From assembly GCA_902780495.1 (NCBI GenBank), contig CACZFM010000002.1:62001-126000 (forward strand): DNA of 64,000 nucleotides. Direction: 5' to 3'. Source of the stretch: an uncultured Bacteroidales bacterium. GTDB lineage: Bacteria > Bacteroidota > Bacteroidia > Bacteroidales > Paludibacteraceae. Below the pieces are notes generated by a model. That model ran no database searches and had not been told where the DNA came from. It was given only the letters and a program-made list of their open reading frames with translations. Position numbers and translations under genes: made by a program. Below are positions 1 to 9,341 of this stretch, one piece after another. Each line of letters begins with the position of its first letter. Position 1 is the first letter of the stretch.

Positions 1-1
1 A

Positions 2-727
2 TTGACAGGATGCTACACGCACAAGCAAGTAGGACTCTTGCAAGACCGAAAAGGCTTACCCACTTACGACAGTGTACCTTATCAGCCATATCGTCTGCAA
101 GTGAACGACGAAATTATCTATCGAATCATTACCTTGGATGAAACCTTAGGAAAAACTCTTGCACAAAATCTGGGAAGTACTAGTGGCGGTGGTGGTTCAA
201 TGCAATATGCTTATTCCTACCGTATCTATTCGGATGGAACAGTCGATCTGCCTTTCTTGCCACCGATTAAACTGGAAGGACTTACTGAATTGGAGGCACA
301 AGATACTGTTCGCCGCTATATGCGCGAACTGATACCTGATGCAGAAGTCAAGTTGGCATTGTACAATAAACAATTTACAGTGTTGGGTGATATCTCTTCC
401 GGTGTTCGCTATATATATAAGGAGCGAATGAATATCTACCAGGCTCTGGCTATGACCGGCGATTTGATGAACTCGGCGGATCGCAGACACGTACGTATCA
501 TTCGCCCGCATGGTAATGAACAGCCAGAGATTCTGGACTTTGACCTTCGAACAAATACATTAATCAATTCACAGTACTACTATATTTATCCGAATGATTT
601 AATTTATGTCAGTCGTGAGCCGGCCAGTTTCTTCAAACAAGAGACCTACACCGGTTTCTTGGCACTGATTACCAGTTCGGTCAGCCTGTTAGTATCTGTG
701 CTGAATTATATACCCGGAATAAACTAA
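2..727 (+). CDS. Polysaccharide export lipoprotein, Wza-like (5' end cut by window)
   Basis: Outer-membrane polysaccharide export protein that carries capsule or exopolysaccharide across the outer membrane together with the Wzc-like kinase encoded next. The reading frame runs in from the window edge. The first residues read L-T-G-C, a lipobox, so the signal peptide lies just outside the window and the Cys would be the lipidated N-terminus. A polysaccharide-export domain follows (about residues 30-120), including YRIYSDGTVDLPFL, then a beta-grasp (SLBB-like) stretch around the FTVLGDI motif. A hydrophobic segment near residues 215-238 is a plausible C-terminal membrane helix. The kinase gene starts 25 bases downstream, so the two are probably co-transcribed. 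Family assignment is firm; which polysaccharide is exported cannot be seen. Confidence 0.9.
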   Translation: MTGCYTHKQVGLLQDRKGLPTYDSVPYQPYRLQVNDEIIYRIITLDETLGKTLAQNLGSTSGGGGSMQYAYSYRIYSDGTVDLPFLPPIKLEGLTELEAQDTVRRYMRELIPDAEVKLALYNKQFTVLGDISSGVRYIYKERMNIYQALAMTGDLMNSADRRHVRIIRPHGNEQPEILDFDLRTNTLINSQYYYIYPNDLIYVSREPASFFKQETYTGFLALITSSVSLLVSVLNYIPGIN

Positions 728-752
728 AACTGATTGATTCTACTATATCGTT

Positions 753-3431
753 ATGGCAACAGACAATCCTTACAGTTCGAACCCTTACGGTGATTCTAAT
801 CCTTACGGTCAGGGAAATCCGTATCAGAATCCGTATCAGAACCCATACCAAAATCCGTATAATAATCCGTACAACAATCCCTATCAGAATCCATATCAGC
901 ATAGCCCTTATATGGCTACGCCTTATGGACAAGGTCCACAACAGGAAGAAGATGAGGGCATGAATATCAATATCCAGGAGTGGGCAATCCGTATTCTCCA
1001 CTATTGGTATCTGTTTGTAATTGCGGCGGCGTTGGCGTATGGTGTTGCCTGTCTGTTGAACCGCAAATGGATAGAGGAATATGAGTCCAGTGGCTCCATT
1101 TTGATTAAGGATCAGGGAGCAACGTTGTCAGGTTCTGCTACATTGATGCAGGGTTTTGGTATTGAACCTGTATATAAAAACATCAACAACCAATTGGTGC
1201 TATTGGGATCCTATGATTTGTTATCACGAGTGATTGATTCCATTCCATTCTTGCAAGTGGATTATTATACACGCGGTCGTTTCAAAACGCGTAATCTTTA
1301 TCGTAATACGCCAATCATTCTTGAGCCTGAGGAGGTAAATCCATCCGTTGTCGGGTTGCTTTTCCGCTGTACCTTCAATGGCGATGGTACGATGCAGATT
1401 ACGTCCACGGATAACAAACGTCCGTATGAGGCGACTGTTCGCTATGGTGAACGACTGGTTTCACCTCTCTTTACAGCCACATTCTGGCCTAGCGAACATA
1501 TCAGTCAGTCCGGACAGATTTATTTCCGTTTCCGAAGCAAGAACGGCTTAGTAAACGAATTCCAGCAGCGAATGAGTATGGATTTTGTGATGGATGGCTC
1601 TTCGGTGTTAAAACTGACACTCAGGAGCCAAACACCGGATAGGGATTGTGAATTTATTAACAAGTTGGCAGAGATATACTTACTGCAAAATCTGGAACGC
1701 AAGAATCAAGTCGCGGACAAATCCATAGCGTTCATCAACAGCCAACTGGAAGCCCTGCAAGGCAGTTTGGAAAAGAGTGAAGGGGCTATGACCAATTTCC
1801 GCCAACAGAATAAGTTCATGGATGTAGGGTCGTACGCAGGTCAACTCATGGGACGCCTTTCCGGTTATGACCAAAAGGCGATGGAACTCCGTTTGAAAGA
1901 AACGTATTTGGATTATCTGACTGATTATCTCAAACAATCCATTGAAGAAGGGACAATTGCTTCTCCGTCTTCACTTGGTTTGACAGAAGCCTCCTTGAGC
2001 AACTTGGTGGGACAATTGAATGAATTACAATTGCAGCGGGGCGAATTAAGTGAAAAGAATGTTTATTATGCCAAATTGACGAATGACATCAACAATGTGA
2101 AGATTACTATTGAAGAAGTGGTCAAGTCAATGCGTGCAACACTTGAGATTGAGAAATCTGATCTTGAAAAGCGTTACAGTGAAGTGGAAGTTGACATGAA
2201 ACGCTTACCGGAGAAGGAATTGCAGATGGTAAGCATTGAGCGTAATTATCGCATTGATGACAACTACTACACATTCTTTTTACAAAAGCGTGCAGAAGCT
2301 GAAATTCAAAAGGCCAGCAATACACCGGATAATGAAGTTATGGACAGAGCCCGTCCTGTATTCATTGTCAACATCAAGGCTAAAAAGAAGACTACCATGA
2401 CTTGTATTGTCATCGGATTGTTAATACCATTGTTGTTGATTATCCTTTCGGAGTTGTTGAACGATAAGATTCGTACGCGTAAAGAGGCAGAACAATTGAG
2501 TGTATTCCGCTTGATTGGCACTATTCGCCATGCAAAATCGCAAAATCCGACGCTTGTCAAGTCAACACCTCGCTCCACGTATGCCGAGATGTTGCGTACC
2601 ATCCGTACGCGTATTGAGTTTATTACCGGCAAGAAGGCGGGTATATCAATGGCAATCACTTCCACGGAATCAGGTGACGGTAAAACATTCCTTTCCACCA
2701 ACCTCGCTGCTTTATATGCAATGAGCGGAAAGAAAACGATATTGATAGACCTTGATATCCGCAAACCGAATATCCACGTCAAGTTAGGTTTGGTGGATCG
2801 TGAAATGGGTATGACTAACTACTTGAACAATGATTGCTCTTTGGAGGAAATTCTTATTAAAGATTCACCTTTTGATTTTGACGTGATTCCAGCAGGTACA
2901 GTACCTCCCAATCCCGGTGAACTTATCCATTCGGATAAACTGACCGATTTGTTGAACAAACTGAAAGCAGAATATGATTATGTGATTATAGATACATCGC
3001 CTATCGGTCAGGTGCCTGATGCATATTCGGTTATTGAACAGACAGATCTCACATTGTTTGTGATTCGTTGCCTACAAACGAGCAAGCGCTATTGCAAACA
3101 AATTTTGGAACAATTGGCAGTTGATCATCGCTCGAAGATTAATCTTATTTTGTCTGATATTCCGACCGAAGGTTTCCATCGCGGTTACGGCTATGGTTAC
3201 GGCTATGGCTCCAACACCGGTTATGGATATGGCTATGGCAATGGTTATGGTTACGGAGGCGGATACGGCTATGGATATGCCGGTGGCTATACTTATAACG
3301 GTGGTTATGGCGACAAAAAGAATTGGCGCTATCGTTATGGAAAGTACTATGGTAAGTTATTCCGCCGTGATCAGAAATCGGATCACCATTATTACATGGA
3401 AGAAGAGGAGGATACAGAAGAAAAACGCTGA
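753..3431 (+). CDS. Polysaccharide co-polymerase with bacterial tyrosine kinase domain (Wzc-like)
   Basis: Inner-membrane chain-length regulator and autophosphorylating BY-kinase that works with the export lipoprotein upstream. A Wzz-type domain lies between two membrane helices (about residues 76-101 and 547-570), with a coiled-coil-rich periplasmic part. The cytoplasmic kinase has Walker A SGDGKTFL (about 640-647), Walker A' ILIDLDIRKP (about 663-672) and Walker B VIIDTSP (about 745-751). The C-terminus (about 810-880) is a Gly/Tyr cluster, the expected autophosphorylation tail but unusually long. The N-terminus before the first helix is a low-complexity Asn-Pro-Tyr-Gln repeat, which is not a standard part of the family. 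Its last 40 bases overlap the 3' end of the convergent plug gene. Confidence 0.93.
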   Translation: MATDNPYSSNPYGDSNPYGQGNPYQNPYQNPYQNPYNNPYNNPYQNPYQHSPYMATPYGQGPQQEEDEGMNINIQEWAIRILHYWYLFVIAAALAYGVACLLNRKWIEEYESSGSILIKDQGATLSGSATLMQGFGIEPVYKNINNQLVLLGSYDLLSRVIDSIPFLQVDYYTRGRFKTRNLYRNTPIILEPEEVNPSVVGLLFRCTFNGDGTMQITSTDNKRPYEATVRYGERLVSPLFTATFWPSEHISQSGQIYFRFRSKNGLVNEFQQRMSMDFVMDGSSVLKLTLRSQTPDRDCEFINKLAEIYLLQNLERKNQVADKSIAFINSQLEALQGSLEKSEGAMTNFRQQNKFMDVGSYAGQLMGRLSGYDQKAMELRLKETYLDYLTDYLKQSIEEGTIASPSSLGLTEASLSNLVGQLNELQLQRGELSEKNVYYAKLTNDINNVKITIEEVVKSMRATLEIEKSDLEKRYSEVEVDMKRLPEKELQMVSIERNYRIDDNYYTFFLQKRAEAEIQKASNTPDNEVMDRARPVFIVNIKAKKKTTMTCIVIGLLIPLLLIILSELLNDKIRTRKEAEQLSVFRLIGTIRHAKSQNPTLVKSTPRSTYAEMLRTIRTRIEFITGKKAGISMAITSTESGDGKTFLSTNLAALYAMSGKKTILIDLDIRKPNIHVKLGLVDREMGMTNYLNNDCSLEEILIKDSPFDFDVIPAGTVPPNPGELIHSDKLTDLLNKLKAEYDYVIIDTSPIGQVPDAYSVIEQTDLTLFVIRCLQTSKRYCKQILEQLAVDHRSKINLILSDIPTEGFHRGYGYGYGYGSNTGYGYGYGNGYGYGGGYGYGYAGGYTYNGGYGDKKNWRYRYGKYYGKLFRRDQKSDHHYYMEEEEDTEEKR

Positions 3432-4720
3432 AGACCAATTAATTGGTCGTAACGTTCTCCTAATGGACGATAATAAATAAGTACCGTATATTCGTTCTCT
3501 GTTTGCCAATGCGATCCTTCCAATTTAAGGAGGGTCGCATGTTTTTCCCCCTTACGCAAGAACCAATATTGATATTCATAAGCACCTTGTTTAAATGGTG
3601 CAATGAGGTAATAACAATGTTGCGCATTGTCGTAAATCATCCGATTACGGGCTGTCATTTGATTGTTAAACAAATCACCACCCACATATACATTACCATC
3701 AAAAAACGGGGTAGGCATCGGCATGTGCCAATGAACATTCATATACTCGGCATCAGTATCTGCGTAATCGCTATTTTCCTTGCTGACAACCCATTTCCCG
3801 TTCATATCCGGTTCGAATACATACGGGGCACCAGTTCTGTCAGTATTTGCAGTGACACCCCTGTTTTCATCTGCCTCAAGAAATGCGTGATATTCGCCTT
3901 GTCCATAACGAATACGATTGACATTATAGCCTGCATAATAGGGTGAGTAACTATCAAAGTGGCGGTATTCGTTTCCTCCTTCGAAGATAAGTTCTGAATT
4001 GTTTTTGTAGCGGAGTCGCTTGGCTTCCACATAACTTATATGTGGGTTAATTACCTGATTATCAGTTCGATTATTTTGTTGTATGATGACGGTTAATTCA
4101 TCGGTGTTGTTGTAGTCAAGGTACTGTGTGTTGATGTCCATATCCAATTGCTGGTAGCGCCCATTGAATTCAATATCGGTATTAGCGCGCACGGTTGCAG
4201 AAATAGTTACTTTAGGTTCAACAACCTGAAAACATATATCTGCTACGCCGTTATCGGGATTTCCATCTTCGTAAACATGAAGAACATAGTTCCCGCTTTT
4301 CAGTAGATGCATATCTTCGTTCGGGAAGGTCAACCGATAATGTATATAATCTTCCGCCGTAAGGTTGGAATAGGCATAATCTGTGATATCGGCCGTCGTA
4401 AACCCTTGTATGTATTCCAGACTTTGTAAGTCGCTCTTCCTGTAATCATATCCGAGGTGATAAACGGTATAACTATATTGTTTGAGATCGTGTGTCATAC
4501 AATCGAATGAAATATCCAATGTGTTTGTCGGCTCAGTTCCGTCCACGCAACCATTGGTTAACACCAGATAAGGGCGGGTAGGGGATTGCGTTTCTTTTAC
4601 ATAACGGATCCGCAAAGAACGGATTGTCTGCTGAAGTGTTTCTGTTTTATAAGTTTGGGAACTGACCAATCCACTTGTCAAAAATGCCAAAAAGAGGATT
4701 GTAAAAAGTTTTGTTCGCAT
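3392..4720 (-). CDS. Type IX secretion plug-type protein (DUF5103)
   Basis: Exported protein of 442 residues with an N-terminal signal peptide (hydrophobic LFTILFLAFLTSGLV, cleavage near SSQ). The middle contains the DUF5103 hallmarks: LVLTNGCVDGTEPTNTLDIS-like early strands, LTFPNEDMHLLKSGNYVL, and VHWHMPMPTPFFDGNVYVGG near residue 335. Members of this family are annotated as type IX secretion plug proteins that seal the Sov translocon; that role is taken from the family, not from this sequence. It has its own promoter at 4752-4782 and is divergent from tRNA-Thr. The last 13 codons plus the stop overlap the kinase gene on the other strand; they encode a Ser-rich tail ending SSSSSM. Confidence 0.8.
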   Translation of the reverse strand: MRTKLFTILFLAFLTSGLVSSQTYKTETLQQTIRSLRIRYVKETQSPTRPYLVLTNGCVDGTEPTNTLDISFDCMTHDLKQYSYTVYHLGYDYRKSDLQSLEYIQGFTTADITDYAYSNLTAEDYIHYRLTFPNEDMHLLKSGNYVLHVYEDGNPDNGVADICFQVVEPKVTISATVRANTDIEFNGRYQQLDMDINTQYLDYNNTDELTVIIQQNNRTDNQVINPHISYVEAKRLRYKNNSELIFEGGNEYRHFDSYSPYYAGYNVNRIRYGQGEYHAFLEADENRGVTANTDRTGAPYVFEPDMNGKWVVSKENSDYADTDAEYMNVHWHMPMPTPFFDGNVYVGGDLFNNQMTARNRMIYDNAQHCYYLIAPFKQGAYEYQYWFLRKGEKHATLLKLEGSHWQTENEYTVLIYYRPLGERYDQLIGLQRFSSVSSSSSM

Positions 4721-4751
4721 ATTTGTATCTACTATTAAGATTATTTCGCTG

Positions 4752-4782
4752 CAAAATTACAAAAAAAAAGGTTTCTGTGCAA
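4752..4782 (-). promoter_or_regulatory. Promoter of the plug-type gene
   Basis: On the minus strand TTG is followed after 20 bases by TAATTTTG (plus-strand CAAAATTA at 4752-4759 and CAA at 4780-4782). This matches the Bacteroidota -33/-7 consensus and sits 32 bases upstream of the ATG at 4720. Confidence 0.6.
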
Positions 4783-4798
4783 TTTTTTCTGCAAAATA

Positions 4799-4830
4799 TT
4801 TGTCTATGTCATAAAAAAGCAGTACTTTTG
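4799..4830 (+). promoter_or_regulatory. Promoter of tRNA-Thr and probably the NUDIX gene
   Basis: TTTG (4799-4802), 20 bases, TACTTTTG (4823-4830). The spacer ends in an A-tract then GCAG, as in several other promoters of the window. A hairpin (CGCTTT/AAAGCG, 4835-4852) lies where transcription should begin. Confidence 0.65.
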
Positions 4831-4886
4831 CACCCGCTTTCGCATAAAAGCGAGGTGATACAGCTTGATGCGTGTACAAGTCTGTT

Positions 4887-4962
<76 letters not shown>

Positions 4963-4995
4963 AGAGGCTCCGAGAGGAGCCTTGATTGTAAACTA

Positions 4996-5562
4996 ATGTT
5001 TGGAGTAAAGATGATACCATCCCCTCAACACCGACCATGGCGCGTTATAAAAAGTGAAAACATCCTGAAAATAGGTCCTTGGCTTAGTGTGCGTCAAGAA
5101 GAAGTGGAATTACCTAACGGGCATCGTATACCCACCTGGTTCGTTTTGGAGTATCCTAATTGGATTAATGTTATTGCGGAGACGAAGGATGGCGAACTTG
5201 TAATGGTTGACCAGTATCGGCATGGGTTAGGTGTGACTAAGTATGAAATCGTGGCCGGTGTAATAGATGAAGGCGAGACTCCACTTGAAGCTGCTCAGCG
5301 TGAATTGAGTGAGGAAACCGGTTTCGGCGGTGGAGAGTGGGAACTATTTATGACCCTTTGCCCCAATACCAGTTGTCAAAACAACCTTAGTTATACCTTT
5401 CTCGCCAGAGGAGTAAAACGCATACATCCACAACATGAAGAGGAATCGGAAGACATTCGCGTACATGTGATGAAAAAAGAGGAGGTACGGGAACTGTTGG
5501 AACAAGGAGAAATAATTCAGGCACTCCACGCAGCGCCACTATGGAAATATTTTGCAAAATAA
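4996..5562 (+). CDS. NUDIX hydrolase, ADP-ribose pyrophosphatase-like
   Basis: Hydrolyses a nucleoside diphosphate linked to another moiety. The Nudix box is present and complete: G then five residues, E, seven residues, REL-x-EE-x-G (GVIDEGETPLEAAQREL followed by SEETGF). The N-terminal WxVxxSENIL...VRQEEVELPNGHR stretch resembles ADP-ribose pyrophosphatase/GDP-mannose type members, but the substrate cannot be fixed from sequence. An in-frame ATG also exists inside the tRNA (4924), and I reject it as start. Either 4996 or 5011 is plausible; the latter has GGAG six bases upstream. The stop codon touches the first bases of RNase P RNA. Confidence 0.85.
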   Translation: MFGVKMIPSPQHRPWRVIKSENILKIGPWLSVRQEEVELPNGHRIPTWFVLEYPNWINVIAETKDGELVMVDQYRHGLGVTKYEIVAGVIDEGETPLEAAQRELSEETGFGGGEWELFMTLCPNTSCQNNLSYTFLARGVKRIHPQHEEESEDIRVHVMKKEEVRELLEQGEIIQALHAAPLWKYFAK

Positions 5563-5910
5563 GTACGCAGCGGATCGGCTTATCGCTTTGATTCTCAAGT
5601 AAGTCTGTTTACAGATACTGTTTGAGCGAAGAGGAAAGTCCGGGCAACACAGAGCACTATACCGGTTAACGGCCGGCAGGCAGTGATGTTTGGTCCCTGG
5701 AACAGCGACGATGGCATCTCTATTAGAGATGATGAAACGGCTACACTATAGGTTGCAATTCCGCGTAAACCGACGTTTGAGGGCTGCTCGTCCAAGTCGG
5801 AGGGTAGGAAGCGAGAGAATGGCACAGTAATGTGTCCATCGAGACTAATGATAAGCGTTGTGCCCATGCGGCATGATACAGAACCCGGCTTACAGACCCA
5901 CTGCGTGCTT
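5563..5910 (+). ncRNA. rnpB: RNase P RNA (bacterial type A)
   Basis: The catalytic RNA that trims tRNA 5' ends. The universal core is present: GAGGAAAGTCCGGGC at 5631-5645 and its P4 partner ACAGAACCCGGCTTACAG near 5877-5894. The P1 arms AGTACGCAG (5') and CTGCGTGCTT (3', 5901-5910) close the molecule. It follows the NUDIX stop directly. A T-rich run (ATTTTGTTTTTATTG) follows the 3' end. Exact ends are estimated from P1. Confidence 0.95.
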
Positions 5911-5944
5911 ATTTTGTTTTTATTGCAGTCACATCCTACAGACA

Positions 5945-5985
5945 GGTCGCGGTGTGGTCACGATATGGTCACGGAGGGAGTCACT
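5945..5985. repeat. Degenerate 11-bp tandem repeat
   Basis: GGTCGCGGTGT, GGTCACGATAT and GGTCACGGAGG follow each other at an 11-base step (5945, 5956, 5967), with a weaker fourth copy GAGTCACTA after one extra base. It lies between the 3' ends of rnpB and the convergent rlmN. Confidence 0.5.
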
Positions 5986-6015
5986 AAATTGTGCGAGAAT
6001 CCGCTGAGATTTTTT

Positions 6016-7077
6016 TTATCGTGCCAAAGCATTTACCAACATGCCGCATGCCGCCAAAATATCTTCTCCGCGCGATCGCCTGATGGTAGTCGTGATGCCA
6101 TGTTGCGTAAGGTAATCGCGTAGCCATATCATTTGTGTCCCATTAGATGGCGAAAATGTTTGATTAACGCCCTCGTGAAAACGGATGAGATTAATGCGAC
6201 AGTCAAGCCCCTTGAGTAGCCGTACTAATTCGGCCGCATGTTTAGGGGTATCATTCTGTCCGCCAAAGCAAATATATTCAAAACTCAAGCGACGCTGGTG
6301 TGAAAAGTCGTATTGTTTGACTAACTGCAATACATCTGTGATGGGATATGGACGTTCTGCCGGCATGATTTCCTGTCGTTCAACATGGAACGGATTATGC
6401 AACGATATTGCCAAATGGCACTCGCTCTCTTCCAAAAACCGTTTAAGCCCCGGCAGATAGCCTACCGTGCTGACTGTTATGCGTTTCGGAGACCATTGGC
6501 ATCCCCAATCCGCCGTCATGACTTCCAACGCCCGCAACACTTCATCCAGATTATCCATAGGTTCTCCTTCACCCATAAAAACGATATTTGTGAGCTCAGA
6601 AGACCTATTTTCCGCTGCATCAATCGACATGGCGAAGAAAATCTGGTTCAGTATGTCCGCTGCCGTCAAATTTCCGTGAAAGCCTAATGTGCCAGTCATA
6701 CAAAACCGACATCCCATTTTGCATCCGGCCTGCGTGCTGACGCAAAGCGTAGCGCGCTCATCTTCAGGTATATATACCGCCTCTACCGATTGAGAGACAG
6801 GCGCGCCCGTTTGCGGATTGACGATAGGCACTTCAAAAAGGAATTTGCGGGTGCCGTCCTGCGATACGGCTTCTGCTGTTGGTTGCGAACGGGAAATAAT
6901 ATATCGCTCTGCCAATAACTGCCTGTTTTTCAACGACAGATTGGTCATTTTATCAAAAGATGTAACCCGCTTCAGATATAGCCATTCCACCAGTTGTTTC
7001 CCCACAAAACGGGGCATTCCGAGCGAAAGAGCAATCTGTTGCAGTTCCAAAAGCGATTTACCGAGCAGCGTTTCCAT
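6016..7077 (-). CDS. rlmN: 23S rRNA (A2503-C2) / tRNA methyltransferase RlmN
   Basis: Radical SAM enzyme that methylates C2 of A2503 in 23S rRNA and A37 of some tRNAs. With start at 7077 the protein has 353 residues, normal for the family. The 4Fe-4S motif is C119-x3-C123-x2-C126 (CKMGCRFC), and the catalytic Cys lies in the C-terminal GEDILAACGM. GEGEPMDN and the serine-containing ITVSTVGYLPG are further RlmN markers. The frame extends 26 codons upstream to 7155, but that stretch has no family similarity and lies inside the PBP gene, so I start at METLLGKSL. It overlaps the end of the PBP1A gene by 20 bases, on the same strand. Confidence 0.95.
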   Translation of the reverse strand: METLLGKSLLELQQIALSLGMPRFVGKQLVEWLYLKRVTSFDKMTNLSLKNRQLLAERYIISRSQPTAEAVSQDGTRKFLFEVPIVNPQTGAPVSQSVEAVYIPEDERATLCVSTQAGCKMGCRFCMTGTLGFHGNLTAADILNQIFFAMSIDAAENRSSELTNIVFMGEGEPMDNLDEVLRALEVMTADWGCQWSPKRITVSTVGYLPGLKRFLEESECHLAISLHNPFHVERQEIMPAERPYPITDVLQLVKQYDFSHQRRLSFEYICFGGQNDTPKHAAELVRLLKGLDCRINLIRFHEGVNQTFSPSNGTQMIWLRDYLTQHGITTTIRRSRGEDILAACGMLVNALAR

Positions 7078-9340
7078 CTTTACAACCAGCCATAGGGTCA
7101 AACCATTCTGGGACATCAAAAGATGCATTTCGATCGTATCCGAGATCCGCATCATCGTAAACGCTCTTCATAAATGCGCCAAAAATCGGCAGGGCAGTAC
7201 GTGCGCCTTGTCCTCTATCCATATTATCGAAATGAATTGAACGATCTTCTCCGCCGACCCAACATCCGGCCACCAGTTCCGGCGTAAATCCGACAAACCA
7301 ACCATCCGAGTGATTTTGTGATGTACCCGTTTTTCCTCCTAAAGGCATGTATAGTTGGTATTGACTGCCCCGCAAACGCATACCAGTTCCTTCCGTTACG
7401 ACCTTTTGTAACATGTGGAGCATTTTATAAGAGGTCAGTTCGCTGATGACTTCGTGTGATTTTGGCTGAAAAGTTGCTAAAATATTACCCATATTATCTT
7501 CAATACGAGTGACATAAAGCGGCTCGGTACGAATTCCCTTGTTTACGAATGTCGTGTAGGCATCCACCATCTCTTCAACACTGACATCACAGGTTCCGAG
7601 ACACATGCTGACGACAGCGTCAATGTCTCCTTTTATTCCAAACGAATGCATCAATTTAGCAAGCTGATCAGGGGTGAATAATGACATTAAATATGCAGTA
7701 ATCCAGTTACTTGACTTTTTGAGTCCCCATGTCAAGGTTACCATTTCCCCCACATTTTCTGCGTGCGCGTCTTTGGGGGTCCAATGTTTTCCATTGGCAT
7801 CCACCAATGTATATGCCACATTTTGTACTTGATCGCAGGGCCACATGCCTTCGTCCATGGCTAATGTAAATAGATATGGTTTTACAGTCGAACCGATTTG
7901 ACGGCGCCCTTGTGTGGCTTGATCGAACTGAAAATGCGTAAAATCAGGTCCACCCACATAGGCTTTTACATGACCATTATGCGGCTCGATTGCCATAAAT
8001 CCACAACGCAAATAATATTTTAACCAGCGAATGGAGTCCATGGGTGTGAAAACCGTGTCAATTAGACCATCGTAAGAAAAAACTTGCATCTCGCATGGCG
8101 TGTTGAAGGCTTTTTCAATGTCATTCGCATTGTAACCGGCAGCTTTCATGTTACGATAGCGGTCGGTTTGGCGCATAGAACGGCGCATACTTGCGTCGAT
8201 TTGTTCACGGCTCATATCACGAGAATATGGCGCATAACTACGTCCCTTTTTCTCCTGGAAGAATTGCTTTTGTTTGTAAACCATGTGTTCATGTACTGCC
8301 GTTTCTGCATATTGCTGCATGCGAGAATCTATTGTCGTAAAAATCCTCAGGCCATCTTGGTACAAATCATAATAATGCCCGTCGGGCTTTTTGTTTTTAT
8401 TACAAAAACCATATAATGGATTTTCTTCCCATTGTTGACGATCAATGCGATATTGAACACGATTCCACTCCGGATAATCGCTCTCTTTCGGCTCTTTTGC
8501 AGTCAAAATCTTACGTAGAAACTCTCGAAGATAAGGTGCCGGTCCTTGCTTGTGGTCCACGGAACGATAGCGAATGGCGAGAGGCAATTGCTTCAGTGAA
8601 TCACATTCTTCTTGAGTGATATAATTATATTTCTCCATCTGATTAAGGACAGTGTTTCTCCGTGTGGTTGTACGTTCAGGATGGCGAATAGGGTTATAAA
8701 GTGATGGATTTTTGCACATTCCCACCAACATTGCCGCCTCTTCAATTTTCAACTCAGCAGGAGTGGTTGAGAAATAGACTTGTGCGGCCGATTTAATACC
8801 AACGGCATTATAGAGGAAATCGAATTGATTGAGGTACATCAGCAAAATCTCATCTTTGGAATAAAGACGTTCCAGTTCTGTGGCGATGACCCATTCATTA
8901 GGCTTTTGCAACAGCCGCTGGAATGAATTACTGGCTCTTGGCGACCAAATCTGCTTGGCTAATTGTTGGGTCAAAGTAGATCCTCCACCAGCTTTTCCTA
9001 ATGTAAGGAGTGCACGAAAAAAAGACTTGAAATCAACACCGGTATGATTCTTAAAACGTGCATCTTCTGTAGCAATCAAAGCATGAATGACGTGTGGGGA
9101 AAGATCTGAATATCGCACACTTACACGATTTTCATAGCGATAATAACGTCCCAGAGATTGCATATCGGACGAAAAAACCTCACTGGCAAAACGATTTTGA
9201 GGATTTTGTAACTCTTCCAGCGGTGGCAAATAGCCAAGCCATCCTTTGGCTATCATAAAGAACACCAACCATGCTGCTAAAAGACCTGCAGAAAATATTC
9301 CCCAAAACCAAACTAAGAATTTACGTCGAAAAGTTGTCAT
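7058..9340 (-). CDS. Bifunctional penicillin-binding protein 1A (GT51 + transpeptidase)
   Basis: Membrane-anchored peptidoglycan synthase of 760 residues. One N-terminal helix (about residues 10-30) is followed by a GT51 glycosyltransferase with catalytic Glu92 in IATEDARFKNHTG and the GGSTLTQQLAKQ motif. The transpeptidase domain has S-T-V-K (about residue 481, GRRQIGSTVKPY), an SSN motif (KKSSNW) and KTGT (about 667, GGKTGTSQNHSDGW). All active-site elements are intact. It lies one base after hemW and its end overlaps rlmN, within the long leftward gene run. Confidence 0.95.
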   Translation of the reverse strand: MTTFRRKFLVWFWGIFSAGLLAAWLVFFMIAKGWLGYLPPLEELQNPQNRFASEVFSSDMQSLGRYYRYENRVSVRYSDLSPHVIHALIATEDARFKNHTGVDFKSFFRALLTLGKAGGGSTLTQQLAKQIWSPRASNSFQRLLQKPNEWVIATELERLYSKDEILLMYLNQFDFLYNAVGIKSAAQVYFSTTPAELKIEEAAMLVGMCKNPSLYNPIRHPERTTTRRNTVLNQMEKYNYITQEECDSLKQLPLAIRYRSVDHKQGPAPYLREFLRKILTAKEPKESDYPEWNRVQYRIDRQQWEENPLYGFCNKNKKPDGHYYDLYQDGLRIFTTIDSRMQQYAETAVHEHMVYKQKQFFQEKKGRSYAPYSRDMSREQIDASMRRSMRQTDRYRNMKAAGYNANDIEKAFNTPCEMQVFSYDGLIDTVFTPMDSIRWLKYYLRCGFMAIEPHNGHVKAYVGGPDFTHFQFDQATQGRRQIGSTVKPYLFTLAMDEGMWPCDQVQNVAYTLVDANGKHWTPKDAHAENVGEMVTLTWGLKKSSNWITAYLMSLFTPDQLAKLMHSFGIKGDIDAVVSMCLGTCDVSVEEMVDAYTTFVNKGIRTEPLYVTRIEDNMGNILATFQPKSHEVISELTSYKMLHMLQKVVTEGTGMRLRGSQYQLYMPLGGKTGTSQNHSDGWFVGFTPELVAGCWVGGEDRSIHFDNMDRGQGARTALPIFGAFMKSVYDDADLGYDRNASFDVPEWFDPMAGCKDGNAAR

Positions 9341-9341
9341 A

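Noticed and set aside
3121..3480. 119-codon frame rich in Met-Ala-Met-Val
   Set aside because: Shifted reading of the GYGYG-coding repeat in the kinase gene.
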